From NCBI GenBank assembly GCA_014728085.1, contig WJMF01000109.1:1-58284 (forward strand): DNA of 58,284 nt, given 5' to 3'. This document shows, piece by piece, positions 16,568 through 27,400 of this stretch. Made by a program: the position numbers and the translations under genes. This stretch comes from Candidatus Zhuqueibacterota bacterium. Lineage in GTDB: Bacteria > Zhuqueibacterota > Zhuqueibacteria > Residuimicrobiales > Oceaniaggregativiventaceae. Positions within the stretch are counted from its first letter, which is position 1. Each line of letters starts with the position of its first letter. The notes under the pieces were generated by a model that was not told where the DNA came from, made no database searches, and saw only the letters and a program-made list of their open reading frames with translations.

Positions 16568-16993
16568 TTACTCTCCCTTGGTCATATATTTAATCATTGT
16601 CAATTCATTGCCGCTGTCGACAAGGTTTTTATAGCGCACCCGGTCCATGACACTTTTGATCAAGTGAACTCCCAACCCCCCGGGCCGGATTTCATCAAGG
16701 GGCCTGGGTTTGATTTTTTTGGGATCCACCTGTATACCGTGATCGACAATTTTGATCCTTAACAGATTTTTCTCAATGGTACATTTTATGTATATTTCCT
16801 GATCAGGTTCATTTAAATAGGCGTGGCGTATAACATTAGAGCAAGCCTCATCAACAGCCAGAACAATTTTGCTGGACTCTAACCGGTTAAACCCGGCAAT
16901 CTGACAAACCTGATCAATCGTGGCCCGAATCAACCTCAGGTATTCGGGATTGCTGTTGCTGTACAACTCTATTTTTTTTAAAAGTCTGATCAT
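16568..16993 (-). CDS. SpoIIAB/RsbW-like serine kinase (GHKL ATPase fold)
   Basis: The 141-residue product is a small histidine-kinase-like ATPase of the anti-sigma family. The N-box V-D-E-A-C-S-N-V-I-R-H-A-Y lies near residue 47, followed by I-V-D-H-G-I-Q-V-D-P (G1 region) and R-P-G-G-L-G-V-H-L-I-K (G2 lid) near residue 110. RsbW-type kinases phosphorylate a serine on a STAS partner and sequester a sigma factor or another target. A STAS gene starts 3 bp downstream. No PP2C phosphatase or sigma factor of that class is adjacent. It is the first gene of the Mla operon. Confidence 0.88.
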   Translation of the reverse strand: MIRLLKKIELYSNSNPEYLRLIRATIDQVCQIAGFNRLESSKIVLAVDEACSNVIRHAYLNEPDQEIYIKCTIEKNLLRIKIVDHGIQVDPKKIKPRPLDEIRPGGLGVHLIKSVMDRVRYKNLVDSGNELTMIKYMTKGE

Positions 16994-17135
16994 GAGTTTA
17001 AAGGCTTGTTATAATGTTATTCCCTGCAGGAGGTGCTTTGCAGGCCACTCTGCTGAATTTTGAACAACAACCGGATACCATATCAATGTTTAAGATCAGA
17101 CAACCCGGACCAGAGACTATTCGTCAATATACCGG

Positions 17136-19829
17136 TCAATGCGCATCGAGCCAGTTATCAGCATAATTATATTCTACTTTAATGGGTACATCCAGTTGAA
17201 TGGCGTCTTCCATTTCCGTTGGTATCCAATCTTTAACGACGTCCAATTCGGCTTTTGGTACTTTGAAAATCAATTCATCGTGTACCTGCAGCAACATTTT
17301 TGTTTTTAATCTTTCTTTTTTCAAACGTTCATGAATATGAATCATGGCAATCTTGATTAAATCAGCAGCGCTGCCCTGGATAGGCATATTGATCGCCGTT
17401 CTTTCGGCAAACTCTCGTATACGCCGGTTCTCGCTTAAAATTTCGGGCAAATATCGTCGTCGTTTTAACAGTGTGGTCACATATCCCTGTCTGCGCGCCT
17501 CTTCGGTTATTCTCATCATGTATTCATGAACCCGGGGATAACTGGCAAAATAGGCCTTGATAAAACTATCCGCTTCTTCCGGTGTGATACAAAGTCGCCG
17601 GGACAATCCATACGCCCCCATGCCGTACATGATTCCAAAATTTACTTCTTTGGCTTTACGCCGTTGATCAGCGGTTACGTTGGTTTCATCAACAGCGAAA
17701 ATCGATGCCGCTGTTCTTGTATGGATATCCTGGTCTTCCCTGAAAGCGGAAGAGAGGTTATCATCCTGTGAAAGATGAGCCATGATGCGCAATTCTATCT
17801 GCGAATAATCGGCATCAAATAACAGATGCCCGCGATCGCGGGGAATAAACGCTCTTCGGATTTGACGACCGATTTCCGTACGAATGGGAATATTTTGCAA
17901 ATTCGGATCACTGGAAGAGAGCCTTCCCGTTGCGGTTACGGTTTGATTGAAAGAGGTGTGCAAACGGCCGGTTTCCGGATTGACCAGTTTTGGCAAAGCG
18001 TCGATATAAGTACTTTTAAGCTTGATCAACTGACGAAAATCCAGCAATAATTTGGGCAACTCGTGCTTTGGTGCCAATTCTTCCAGAACGTTGACGTCGG
18101 TGGAGTAACCGGTTTTGGTGCGCCGAATAACCGGTAATTGTAATTTTTCGAACAGGATAACCGACAACTGCTTGGGGGAATTGATGTTAAATTCTTCACC
18201 GGCCAGGGCAAAAATTTTCTTTTCGAGCTGTAATAATTTTTCGCTGACCTTTCCCGACATCTCTTTGAGAACAGGTATATCCAGTGCGATACCGCTCTTT
18301 TCCATTTCACACAGCGTGTATACCAACGGTATTTCCACGTCTTCAAAGAGCTGACGTAAATGCATCTCTTTGAGCTTTTTCTCAAGATGAATCTTTAACC
18401 TCCAGGTCATGTCCGCGTCTTCGCAGGCATAAGCTGTGACTTTTGCTAACGGTACCTTCTCCATCGTTATTTGCTTTTTACCGGTTCCGAGCAAATCGGT
18501 CACGGGAATCTTTTTAATATTAAAACAGGATAAACTCAGCGCATCGAGATTATGCTGACGTAGTGACGGGTTGATCAGATAACTGGCGATCATACTGTCG
18601 AAAACGAGATTGTTTACATACACGTCCTCTCTGTCGAGGACGAGCATATCGTATTTGGCGTTGTGAGCACACTTTTCGGTTTCTTCGCTCTCGAAGACAG
18701 GCTTAATCAGGGAAATGACTTTATCCTTTGCGAGCGGGCGCGTGCTACTCTCCTCGGGTGCTTTAACCGGAACATAATAGGCAGTACCCTCCTGAAAACA
18801 GAAGGACAGACCGACCAATTCAGCTTCAAGCGGATTGACACTCGTGGTTTCCGTATCAAAGGCGAAACGCTTTGTCTCTCTGAGGGCCTTGATCAGCGTA
18901 TTCAGTTCCGCTTCTGTTGCCACGAGTTTATAATCTGTTTCAATTTTTTTTCTTTCCGAATACCGGTCAATGAAGGACTGTATTTCCAGCTCCTGAAAAA
19001 ATTCCACTGCGGTATCGGGCTCCGGTTCACCGATTAAAAGTCGTTCGATATCGGTTCCGAGGTCGAGATCACAACGCAAGGTGACCAGCTGCCGGGACAA
19101 TTTGGCCTGATCGATCGATGCTTCAATGCTGGTGCGCACGCGTTGATTACGGATTTTTTCCCTATTCTCAAGAATTGCATCGAGCGAACCGAACTCCTTT
19201 AACAAGGCCTTTGCACCTTTGGGCCCTACCCCTTTAACACCCGGAATATTATCCGATGAATCTCCTGTTAATGCCAGATAATCGATTATTTCATCGGCCC
19301 GAACACCGAGTTTCTCCTTCACGGCATCTGCATCGAGCCATTCTGATTCCTCCCCCGAGCGTTTAGGATTATAGACGCAGATACCCTCGGAGACCAGTTG
19401 CAACAGATCTTTATCTCCGCTTACGATAACGGTTTGCACTCCCGATTTTTGCGCTTTTTTGGCCAGGGTGCCGATAATATCATCCGCTTCATAGCCGGGT
19501 TTGGTGATCATCGGAATTTTAAGCACGGACAACAGCTGTCGGATTCTCGGTAGCTGTTCAACCATATCTTCCGGCATTGCAGCGCGCTGCGCTTTATAGT
19601 CCTCATACATTTCATGTCGAAAGGTCGGCTCGGGCGTGTCAAAAATCACGGCAAAATAATCCGGTTTTTCAGAGTCAATCATATTGAGTACTGTTTTGGC
19701 AAAACCAAAAACCGCACTGACATTTTCGCCTCTGGAATTGATCAGAGGGTTGCGGATAAAGGCATAGTAGGAGCGATAGGCCAGCGCTGAGCCGTCTATG
19801 AGAAAAAATGTTTTTTCTTTGTCGTTCAT
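17136..19829 (-). CDS. polA: DNA polymerase I
   Basis: I chose the ATG at 19829 because GGAAGGA lies six bases upstream and MNDKEKTFFLIDGSALAYRS is the normal N-terminus; longer frames upstream lack support. The 897-residue product has all three domains: a 5'-3' exonuclease (about 1-290, with G-Y-E-A-D-D-I-I-G and D-S-S-D-N-I-P-G-V), a 3'-5' proofreading domain with intact D-T-E-T, N-A-K-Y-D and Y-A-C-E-D-A-D-M-T-W motifs, and a polymerase domain with D-Y-S-Q-I-E-L-R (A), R-R-K-A-K-E-V-N-F-G-I-M-Y-G (B) and V-H-D-E-L-I-F (C). It fills gaps and removes primers in replication and repair. It appears to be transcribed alone. Confidence 0.98.
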   Translation of the reverse strand: MNDKEKTFFLIDGSALAYRSYYAFIRNPLINSRGENVSAVFGFAKTVLNMIDSEKPDYFAVIFDTPEPTFRHEMYEDYKAQRAAMPEDMVEQLPRIRQLLSVLKIPMITKPGYEADDIIGTLAKKAQKSGVQTVIVSGDKDLLQLVSEGICVYNPKRSGEESEWLDADAVKEKLGVRADEIIDYLALTGDSSDNIPGVKGVGPKGAKALLKEFGSLDAILENREKIRNQRVRTSIEASIDQAKLSRQLVTLRCDLDLGTDIERLLIGEPEPDTAVEFFQELEIQSFIDRYSERKKIETDYKLVATEAELNTLIKALRETKRFAFDTETTSVNPLEAELVGLSFCFQEGTAYYVPVKAPEESSTRPLAKDKVISLIKPVFESEETEKCAHNAKYDMLVLDREDVYVNNLVFDSMIASYLINPSLRQHNLDALSLSCFNIKKIPVTDLLGTGKKQITMEKVPLAKVTAYACEDADMTWRLKIHLEKKLKEMHLRQLFEDVEIPLVYTLCEMEKSGIALDIPVLKEMSGKVSEKLLQLEKKIFALAGEEFNINSPKQLSVILFEKLQLPVIRRTKTGYSTDVNVLEELAPKHELPKLLLDFRQLIKLKSTYIDALPKLVNPETGRLHTSFNQTVTATGRLSSSDPNLQNIPIRTEIGRQIRRAFIPRDRGHLLFDADYSQIELRIMAHLSQDDNLSSAFREDQDIHTRTAASIFAVDETNVTADQRRKAKEVNFGIMYGMGAYGLSRRLCITPEEADSFIKAYFASYPRVHEYMMRITEEARRQGYVTTLLKRRRYLPEILSENRRIREFAERTAINMPIQGSAADLIKIAMIHIHERLKKERLKTKMLLQVHDELIFKVPKAELDVVKDWIPTEMEDAIQLDVPIKVEYNYADNWLDAH

Positions 19830-20236
19830 TTTTCCTTCCATTCTCGGTTTGATAAGGCAAATTTCAGGCCAAATGGATGTAGTTTTCAATGTAATCAAAA
19901 GAACATAATCATGCAATGCTAATTTGTGCCGGAATAATCATAAATAGCGCTATAATTCATTAAAATTTAACCTATTATAAAAGAACGATCCGTTTACGCA
20001 GATTTCGCCAAAGGATGTATACTAGAATACAGGTTGAGTTGGCCGTTTATGCATCAACGATAATGAAATTCGTGTTCTTTGCTGAGACAGATTGTCCCGC
20101 ATGGCGTGACAATTTTTATTTCTTTACATTTAACAGGAATATTAGTATCATAAAGGTCTGTTATTCAATTTGCATCATGTATTATTATACCAACATTGAT
20201 GATCGACCCTTTATCTGAATGAGACAGGAGAAGAAA
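19830..20236. other. Divergent promoter region between polA and the DUF3467 gene
   Basis: These 407 bp lie between two divergent starts and are AT-rich, as expected for back-to-back promoters. I could not assign -35/-10 boxes with confidence on either strand. A 67-codon open frame at 20015-20218 on the plus strand has no ribosome-binding site and no recognisable product. I see no RNA gene. Confidence 0.5.
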
Positions 20237-20566
20237 ATGCCCAATGATCCAAAATCAAAACAAATCAACATCGAGGTTGGTGAAAAAGAAGCGGAAGGCA
20301 TTTATTCCAATTTAGCCTTAATCAGCCACTCACCGGCAGAATTTGTTATCGACTTTACCAGAATGTTGCCCGGTGTGCCCAAAACCAGGGTCTATGCCCG
20401 GATTATCATGACACCGCAACATGCCAAATCGTTTTTAAAGGCGCTAAATGATAATGTGGAAAAATATGAAAAACAGTTTGGAGAAATAAAAATTCACAGC
20501 GAGCTACCAAAGCCGGGAAATCCTATAGGATTCAATCCCCAAAGCGGTCAATCAGGTCAGCAATAG
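20237..20566 (+). CDS. DUF3467 family protein
   Basis: The ATG at 20237 follows AGGAGA; an ATG 18 bp upstream lies before that site and is rejected. The 109-residue product matches DUF3467: a start rich in charged residues (KQINIEVGEKEAEGIYSN), the core LALISHSPAEFVIDFTRMLPG, and YARIIMTPQHAKSFLKALNDN, ending in a Pro/Gly/Gln-rich tail. The fold is small and cytosolic, found widely in FCB bacteria and archaea, with no established function. It is followed after 24 bp by a predicted outer-membrane barrel gene. Confidence 0.9.
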   Translation: MPNDPKSKQINIEVGEKEAEGIYSNLALISHSPAEFVIDFTRMLPGVPKTRVYARIIMTPQHAKSFLKALNDNVEKYEKQFGEIKIHSELPKPGNPIGFNPQSGQSGQQ

Positions 20567-20590
20567 ACCAGCTACAAACGGGATATTTTG

Positions 20591-21190
20591 GTGAGAACGT
20601 TTAGCGTAAATATGCTGTTTCTCTGCTGTGTCTTTGTGGTTGCCACATCAGTCGCTCAGACAGCTGATAAAAGTCACAGTGCCGCTATTGGGGTGCAGGC
20701 AGGTATATGGAAACCGATTTCTCTGGACGATAATCCCAGTCAGCCCTTCAAACCGGTTCGTGGTTCTGATTATGCTCCGGGTATCTATCTGATCACCCCT
20801 GACTGGCAAGGGATCTCCCTGCGATTTACTTTTTTCCACTGGCAACACCTGGAGAAAAATCATATCGATCAATCGATCAAATTGCGTCATCTGTCGGTTG
20901 ATATCAAACAGCAAATCATATCTCAGGCCCGCATCAGTCCGTTCATGACAGCAGGGTTCTCGGGTATCTTTGCCCATGGCCGGGAACATACGGCGGAACA
21001 GGACAGGGCCGACTATCAACGCGTCGGTTATGGTATTAATGTCGGGGCGGGAATTGATTTCATCCTTTTTCGTCACTGGACTGCAGCGATAGAGTACCAG
21101 TATCTTTATGCCAAATTTGATAACATTCTCAGAGAAACACATAATTATAGCGGACCCAACCTTAGCATGAAAGTGCAGTATTGTTTCTGA
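20591..21190 (+). CDS. Predicted outer-membrane beta-barrel protein
   Basis: The start is uncertain: GTG at 20591 or ATG at 20612, each giving a signal peptide that ends in VATSVAQ. The roughly 200-residue product has alternating aromatic and polar strands, such as GVQAGIWKPIS, RFTFFHWQHLE and AAIEYQYLYAKF, and ends NLSMKVQYCF. The closing strand with a C-terminal aromatic residue is typical of OmpA/OmpW-like 8-stranded barrels. The function is unknown. It lies 24 bp after DUF3467, so the two are probably co-transcribed. Confidence 0.7.
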   Translation: MRTFSVNMLFLCCVFVVATSVAQTADKSHSAAIGVQAGIWKPISLDDNPSQPFKPVRGSDYAPGIYLITPDWQGISLRFTFFHWQHLEKNHIDQSIKLRHLSVDIKQQIISQARISPFMTAGFSGIFAHGREHTAEQDRADYQRVGYGINVGAGIDFILFRHWTAAIEYQYLYAKFDNILRETHNYSGPNLSMKVQYCF

Positions 21191-21330
21191 GCGGTGTTCA
21201 AGCCTGATGCAAGCCTGTTCGGGTTTGAAACATTCTCAGCGCCAATTACACCAGGCACACCAAAAACGCCTCCCCCTATGGTAAACACATAAATACGCAC
21301 TAAAAAAACAATAACTTGGCAACAGTAATA

Positions 21331-21348
21331 AGGTCGAAATAACGACCT
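21331..21348. other. Small perfect hairpin in the leader of the giant surface-protein gene
   Basis: AGGTCG (21331-21336) and CGACCT (21343-21348) pair around a six-base AAATAA loop, about 88 bp before the start codon of the giant gene. There is no T-run behind it. It could be a weak terminator for the upstream barrel gene or a leader structure. Confidence 0.3.
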
Positions 21349-21423
21349 GCGGCTGATTTCTGCATCTGTATAGGTATGATTTTTGCCTCTTTTGCTCGAT
21401 TGAATAGTGAACCCTTTGCCAAC

Positions 21424-21438
21424 AGGAGGTCCGAGTTG
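21424..21438 (+). promoter_or_regulatory. Ribosome-binding site fixing a TTG start
   Basis: AGGAGG at 21424-21429 stands six bases before TTG at 21436. The next codons encode a typical signal peptide (LSLRKQLFYHIWVIVFGLLL as genome-frame residues, the first read as Met). A longer reading from 21376 has no ribosome-binding site and would place 20 polar residues before the signal peptide. Confidence 0.8.
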
Positions 21439-24400
21439 AGTTTGCGTAAACAACTGTTTTACCATATATGGGTTATCGTTTTTGGTCTTTTGCTTTCATC
21501 TATAGTGGAGGCGAAACCGTGGCGAATCATGGCCGTTGGAAATTCCATCACCAAGGGTGTCGGAAGCACGGACGATTATGGATTTCGAAAAAAACTGTAC
21601 AGCGGTCTAACCAACGCCGGAATCCAGTTCCAAATGGTCGGACCGGACGGAGAACCGTTTAATGCCTATTTCAAGCCCGGTGCCGATATTGAAGATTTTC
21701 TGCCGGGGGGAGAAAAACCTATTTCTCAGGCTGTGATGAATAATTATCAACCCAATATGATCATATTGCATCTGGGAACCAACAATATTCAAAACAGCGA
21801 CGAATCGTTAAAGGATGCAAAAAGAGAACTTTTGCAACTGCTGCGGGAATTGACAAAATACACCGATGGTACCCTGGGAAATTATCTCGAGCGCATCATT
21901 CTTTGTAAAATACCTCCCAAGAAAATCGCCGATAATGCCAGTCCATATGTTGACCTGTTCAATGCCTATATAGACGAATTGTTTTTCGAGCGGCCTGCCG
22001 GCGTTGCGAGAAACAAAATTACGGTTTGCAACACACCAATAAATGTGGCTGATTTGGTCGATGGAATACACCCGGATGATTATGGCTATGCCAAAATCGC
22101 AGGTGATTTTGTAGATATTATCCGCGGATTATCAGCCGCTTCGGACAATTATGCGCCGGGACGTTTGGCCTGGGGACCAAGCCGCGCTATCGATGGGGAA
22201 ACCGCCTTGCTGCAATGGCGGGCCACCGGAGATGACGGTAATTTCGGCAAAGCGAATTTATATGAACTTCGCTATGCAACATATGAACTCACTGCGGAAA
22301 ATTTTAATACCGGTGTGCTGGTTTCCCTGGGTAAGACGAAAAACGTCTTTGAAGATGAACAGGCTCAAATTGATAAATTAACACCCGGAATCACATATTT
22401 TTTCGGTCTCCGCGCCTATGATGAATGGAACAATGCCGGGAAACTCAACTTTTTTTCCCTGGAGATGCCGGCCGCCACCAAAAATGAATTTTGTGATGAT
22501 TTTATCGACACAGAACTGACGGACTGGTCCTATAATCCGGATTATACCGTGGTGGATGAATGTCTTTCCAATACCAACAGTGCTACCGGCTGGAACGCTC
22601 TTGCCGTTTATCAAAACGGCAGTTATACGGCGAACTCCAAATCCATCACCGTTACCTTAACATGGTCGGATATCGCTGATTTTAACGGCATGGAAGGCAC
22701 CGGTATCGCCATGATGCTGGATGAACCCTCTTCTGAAACTACAGAAGGATATCTGGTAAAAGTATCGATCGATGAAGGAAAGGCCACCGGGATCTCGCTG
22801 TTCAAACTGACCATCAATTATAGTGTGGCATCGTTACAATATCTGGATTCGGAAGGGGTACAGGCTGATCCGAACGCTCCCGCAATACCACAGGGATCCA
22901 ATCTGAAAGTAAAATATTCTCTGAGCTATACCGATGGCTATACCTTTAGCGTCTATTTAAATGACATCCCCCTCGGTATTGTAACCGATCCCGAAATGGA
23001 ATTGGGGCAGGCCGATCAGCTCTATTCCGGTCTCATGCTCTACGGTGGCAGTGAAAATAACATCGATAAGTACTGTATAGAAGTTCCTCCCCTGGATCCG
23101 CATCATTTGGTCAAATATGGCGGCGATGGTCAAAGCGGTCCGGTGACCAAATCCCCGCCGGAATTTATCAAAGTCAAATCTGAGGATATCAACAATCTCG
23201 GCGTACCCAATGTTGTGGTGGAATTTTCAACTGTACAGGGAAACGGTTTTCTCAGCACGGATTCAATTGCCGACCAGTTCACCGGTGATATCTGGCTGGA
23301 AGCAGAAGATGGATTTTTGGATGTCTACAGCAAAAATGCCGATGGCAATGCTTCCGGAAGCCAGTATATTTCCGTCCCCACCGGAATTGGCGAGCTTTAC
23401 AACAAAGGGGAAGCTCTCTATAATGTCTATGTCCCCAAAAACGGCATCTATAACGTCTGGTTGCGCCTGATAACGCCGAGCGACAAACAGAATTCGCTCT
23501 ATCTCGACATTGACGGCAACACAGTAGAGTGGTCTCCCATCAACGTGACGACCTCCTGGGCCTGGTTTCAGAAATACGCCTTTCGCATGGATAAAGGGCT
23601 TGTCCAGTTTAAAATCAAAAACCGGGAACCGGGCACCAAGGTCGATAAAATCTTGTTGACAACAAACGCTTACGGAAGTATTCCCGGAACCGGAGGATCG
23701 CCGGTCCGTTTTTCCAATGTTACCGACGGACTGGGTATAGCCTATACTCGCGTCACCTTTCCGGAACACGCAGATTCACTCAAAGTCCGCGCTTATGCCC
23801 CTACGGTACCCAATGATAACGAACAGGTCTTTACGGTATATGCTGAGGCTCTTGAACCGGCCAGCATGGTCTACGCCTCGGCCCGAGATACAATCGTCAA
23901 GGCAGGTGACCTGGTAAATCTTCAGGTTCAATTACAGGATCAATATGGCAACAACTGCCAGAGCTATCCGGTACTTTATACCGTTGTCAGCGGTGACGGC
24001 CGTTTTGCCGCGGATACGATTTCTACCGAGGTCTCATCCGATGCAAATGGAACCGCTTCGGCCAAATTGAGAATGGGCTTTATTTCAGATGTAACCACCG
24101 TCCGGGCAACCCTCCCCGGGGAACCGGACATCCCCGCCCTCGAATTTACCCTTCGCAAGGGCGAGGGACCCACGGAAATCATCAAACTGCCTGAAGGAGA
24201 TCTGCAAGCTGCACCGGTAAACAGTGAACTCGCTGCTCCGCTTCGGGTCAGAGTAGTCAATGCGCAGGGGGAACCATTTGCGAATTTTCCCGTCCCGTTT
24301 GAAATCATCAGCGGTGATGGTTTGATCAACGGTCAATACAAATCACTCGTCGATACCACGGATCAAAATGGTATCGCCGCTGTAGGCTTAACCGTGGGCA

Positions 24401-27400
24401 AAGCAGCCGGAGATAGCATTAATGTCGTTAAAATTGATGTGGCGTTGTTAAATGCTCCTCTTTATTTTTACGCTCATGGTCTTGCCGGCCAGGCCAGAGG
24501 ATTGCTTAAAATTCATGGTGATAACCAACAACGCTCGGCAGGAAGAACCTTTATAGATTCCCTGGTGGTTAAAGTGGTAGATGAATATGGGAACGGCAAG
24601 CCAGGCTACAGCGTCCGTTTTAGCGATCATTTTACCGACGGTCATTTTGAAGGGCAACAGGAAGTGACGCGGGAGAGCGATGCCAACGGTTTTGTATCGG
24701 TCTATTATACCGCCGGCCGCATAGCCGGCAGCCGCAATATTACGGTTGAAGGTATACCGCAGCTACCAAACGGACAAGTCACCTTTAGCCTTACTGTACT
24801 ACCTCCTGCCGCCAGCCAAATTGTCATCGTTTCAGGCAATAAAAAAAGATACGAGGTCAATTCGATTGTTACCGAACCGCTCAAAGTAAGAGTTCTCGAT
24901 CCTTTTGGAGATTTCGTTGCCAATGTTAATGTGTGGTTCAAGGTATTACAGGGAAATGGCAAGCTTACTGGTCTGGACTCGATGCAAATCCAGAGTGACA
25001 GCAATGGTGAGGCAATGGTCACCACCTTTCGGCTCGGCACAGAAGCCGGCTTCCTGAACAATGAAATTCTGGTGTATCTACAGGATAAAACTGTAGACCC
25101 CGTTTTATTTCAGCTTACCGGAGATCCCGGTGCTGCTTACGTTATGGAAGTATTGGGCGATACCACCTTTTATGCGCAGCCCGGACAGGAGGGCATTCAA
25201 CTCGGGGTCAAGGTCAGAGATGCTTTTAACAATCCCCGCCCGGGTCATAAAGTGACGTTTACAACCGAAGGATCGGGCAGTTTTATCGATGGGAAGAGCT
25301 ACATAGATACATTTACGGACAATGACGGTAATGCTATTGTCGACTATACGATGGGCAAAAATCCTCTGTTTGCAGAAAAAATATCTGCAATTTCTTTCCG
25401 CCCCAAAATTTCGGGAGCACATCTGTTGGGCAGTCCGGCTCGCTTTCACGGTCAATATTTATCCGGTGATGTTTTCAGGCTAATCAAAATTTCCGGAGAC
25501 TTGACACAGAGCGCCGATGTTATGAGCACTCTGGGCCAACCATTTGTGGTGGAAGCGCAGGATCTGTATGAATTGCCTGTTCCCAATCTGGAATTGGTTT
25601 TCAAGGTCATCTCCGGCAGCGGCAGTATCGGTTTGAACGAAGAGGTGGTTGTCAAGACAGACAATAATGGCAGAGCAAGCGTTATGCTCACCGTTGGCAA
25701 AAAAGCAGGAGATCGTAATCAAATCGTTCGTGTTTCGGTTAAAAACAATGCAGATGTCGCGTCGGTTCAGTTCAGCGCTTCTGCCAAAGCCGGAGATGCC
25801 GACCTGCTGGTGGTAAACGGAGACACCGCCTGGACCGGCTCTGTAGATATGAACCTGTCCCCCACCGTTATGGTAACAGATCTTTATGAGAACCCCAAAC
25901 CGGGATATCCGGTATTTTTCGAAATCATTCAGGGAGAGGGTAAAGTCAACGGTCAGGATACACTGACTCTGTTTACCAATAACAACGGCATCGCCCGGGT
26001 AAGCTGGACACTGGGTAACCAACCCGATTCCAACCGGATAAGAGTAACAGCTGAAATGGCCAACGGCGAGCATTTGCGTCATTCGCCCGTGATATTCAGT
26101 GCATATACAAAATCTGCGAATCCGGTCTATATGATACTGCAATCGGCACAAAACGACACGGGCGTCATCGGACAACCGCTGCATCAACCGATCCGTGTTC
26201 TGATCACCGATTATTATAATAATCCGGTTCCCAATCATCGCGTTGATATCAATGTTATCTCCTTTTCACGAACAGCGCATATTGAAAACATAGCGCCATC
26301 TGATACCGCTTATATTGTGACCGATGCAAACGGCATAGCCACGGCTCAATTGATTCTGGGAAATGCAGCGGAAAAAGTTTGGGTGCATATTCGTTCCTCC
26401 TTCAACGGTCAGCCCTTGATCAACAAAAATGAAAGTGCCTCTGTTATCACGGTCACGGTTGAATCCCTGCCAACTTTTGCCCATAAAGTGACCCTTCTCG
26501 GTGATTCTCTTGTCACGGCAGCGGCAGGATCAACAGTGGAAGTAAAGGTTCAGATCGAGGACCGAAACGGTCAGCCTCTGACGTTGCCTCATCCTGTCTA
26601 TTTCAGCATTCAAGACCAGGAAAGTACACTGGGACAGGATGGCAATAACTTTCAGATACAGAATAGCAACGATGGAAGGGCAAACATTCTCTGGAATCTG
26701 GGTACAACTGCCGGTGAAAAAACAAACCAAATGCGCATTCAGGTTAAAAACAATGAAAAGGATGTCGTTAACTCACCTTTGACCGTATGGGCTTCTTTAT
26801 TATCCGGAAGGCCGAACAATATCAAATCAAACCTCACAGCCACCGGACCGGTTCTGGCCAACGGCACTTCTCAATCCGAGGTCACCGTTGAATTAAAAGA
26901 TCAATATGGCAACCCTGTTGCCGGGAAAATCGTTTATCTGCAGATCAGCGGTGAAGGCAACACCGTTCATCAACCTTCAGAAGTGACAAATGCAGAGGGG
27001 AGGGCGATCGGTTACATCAAATCCACCAAAGCGGGACCTAAAACCGTTCACGCACGGATCAGCGACAGCCCTTCATTCGATATTTCAACACAAGTCGATT
27101 TTTATTCCGATGATCCCAGAAATTTAGTCGTGGTGGCCGGCGATAAACAAAGCGGCAACCGCGGTACAATATTACCCGATCCATTTGTCATTAAAGTCGA
27201 GGATAGCAATCACAATCCCGTACGCGATATCGCCCTTCAGTTTACAATAAGCCAGGGCCAGGGTCAGTTCAAGGAGAATGATGCGACATCCTTCATGACA
27301 ACCACGGATTCAGCCGGACTCGGCCGGGCCTTTTTGGTATTGGGTACGGAAAATAACAGCGCAACTTACGTACGGGTTACCAGCCCTCATCCAAATCTGC

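Noticed and set aside
20015-20218. 67-codon open frame before the DUF3467 gene
   Set aside because: No ribosome-binding site, no recognisable domain, AT-rich promoter-like sequence.
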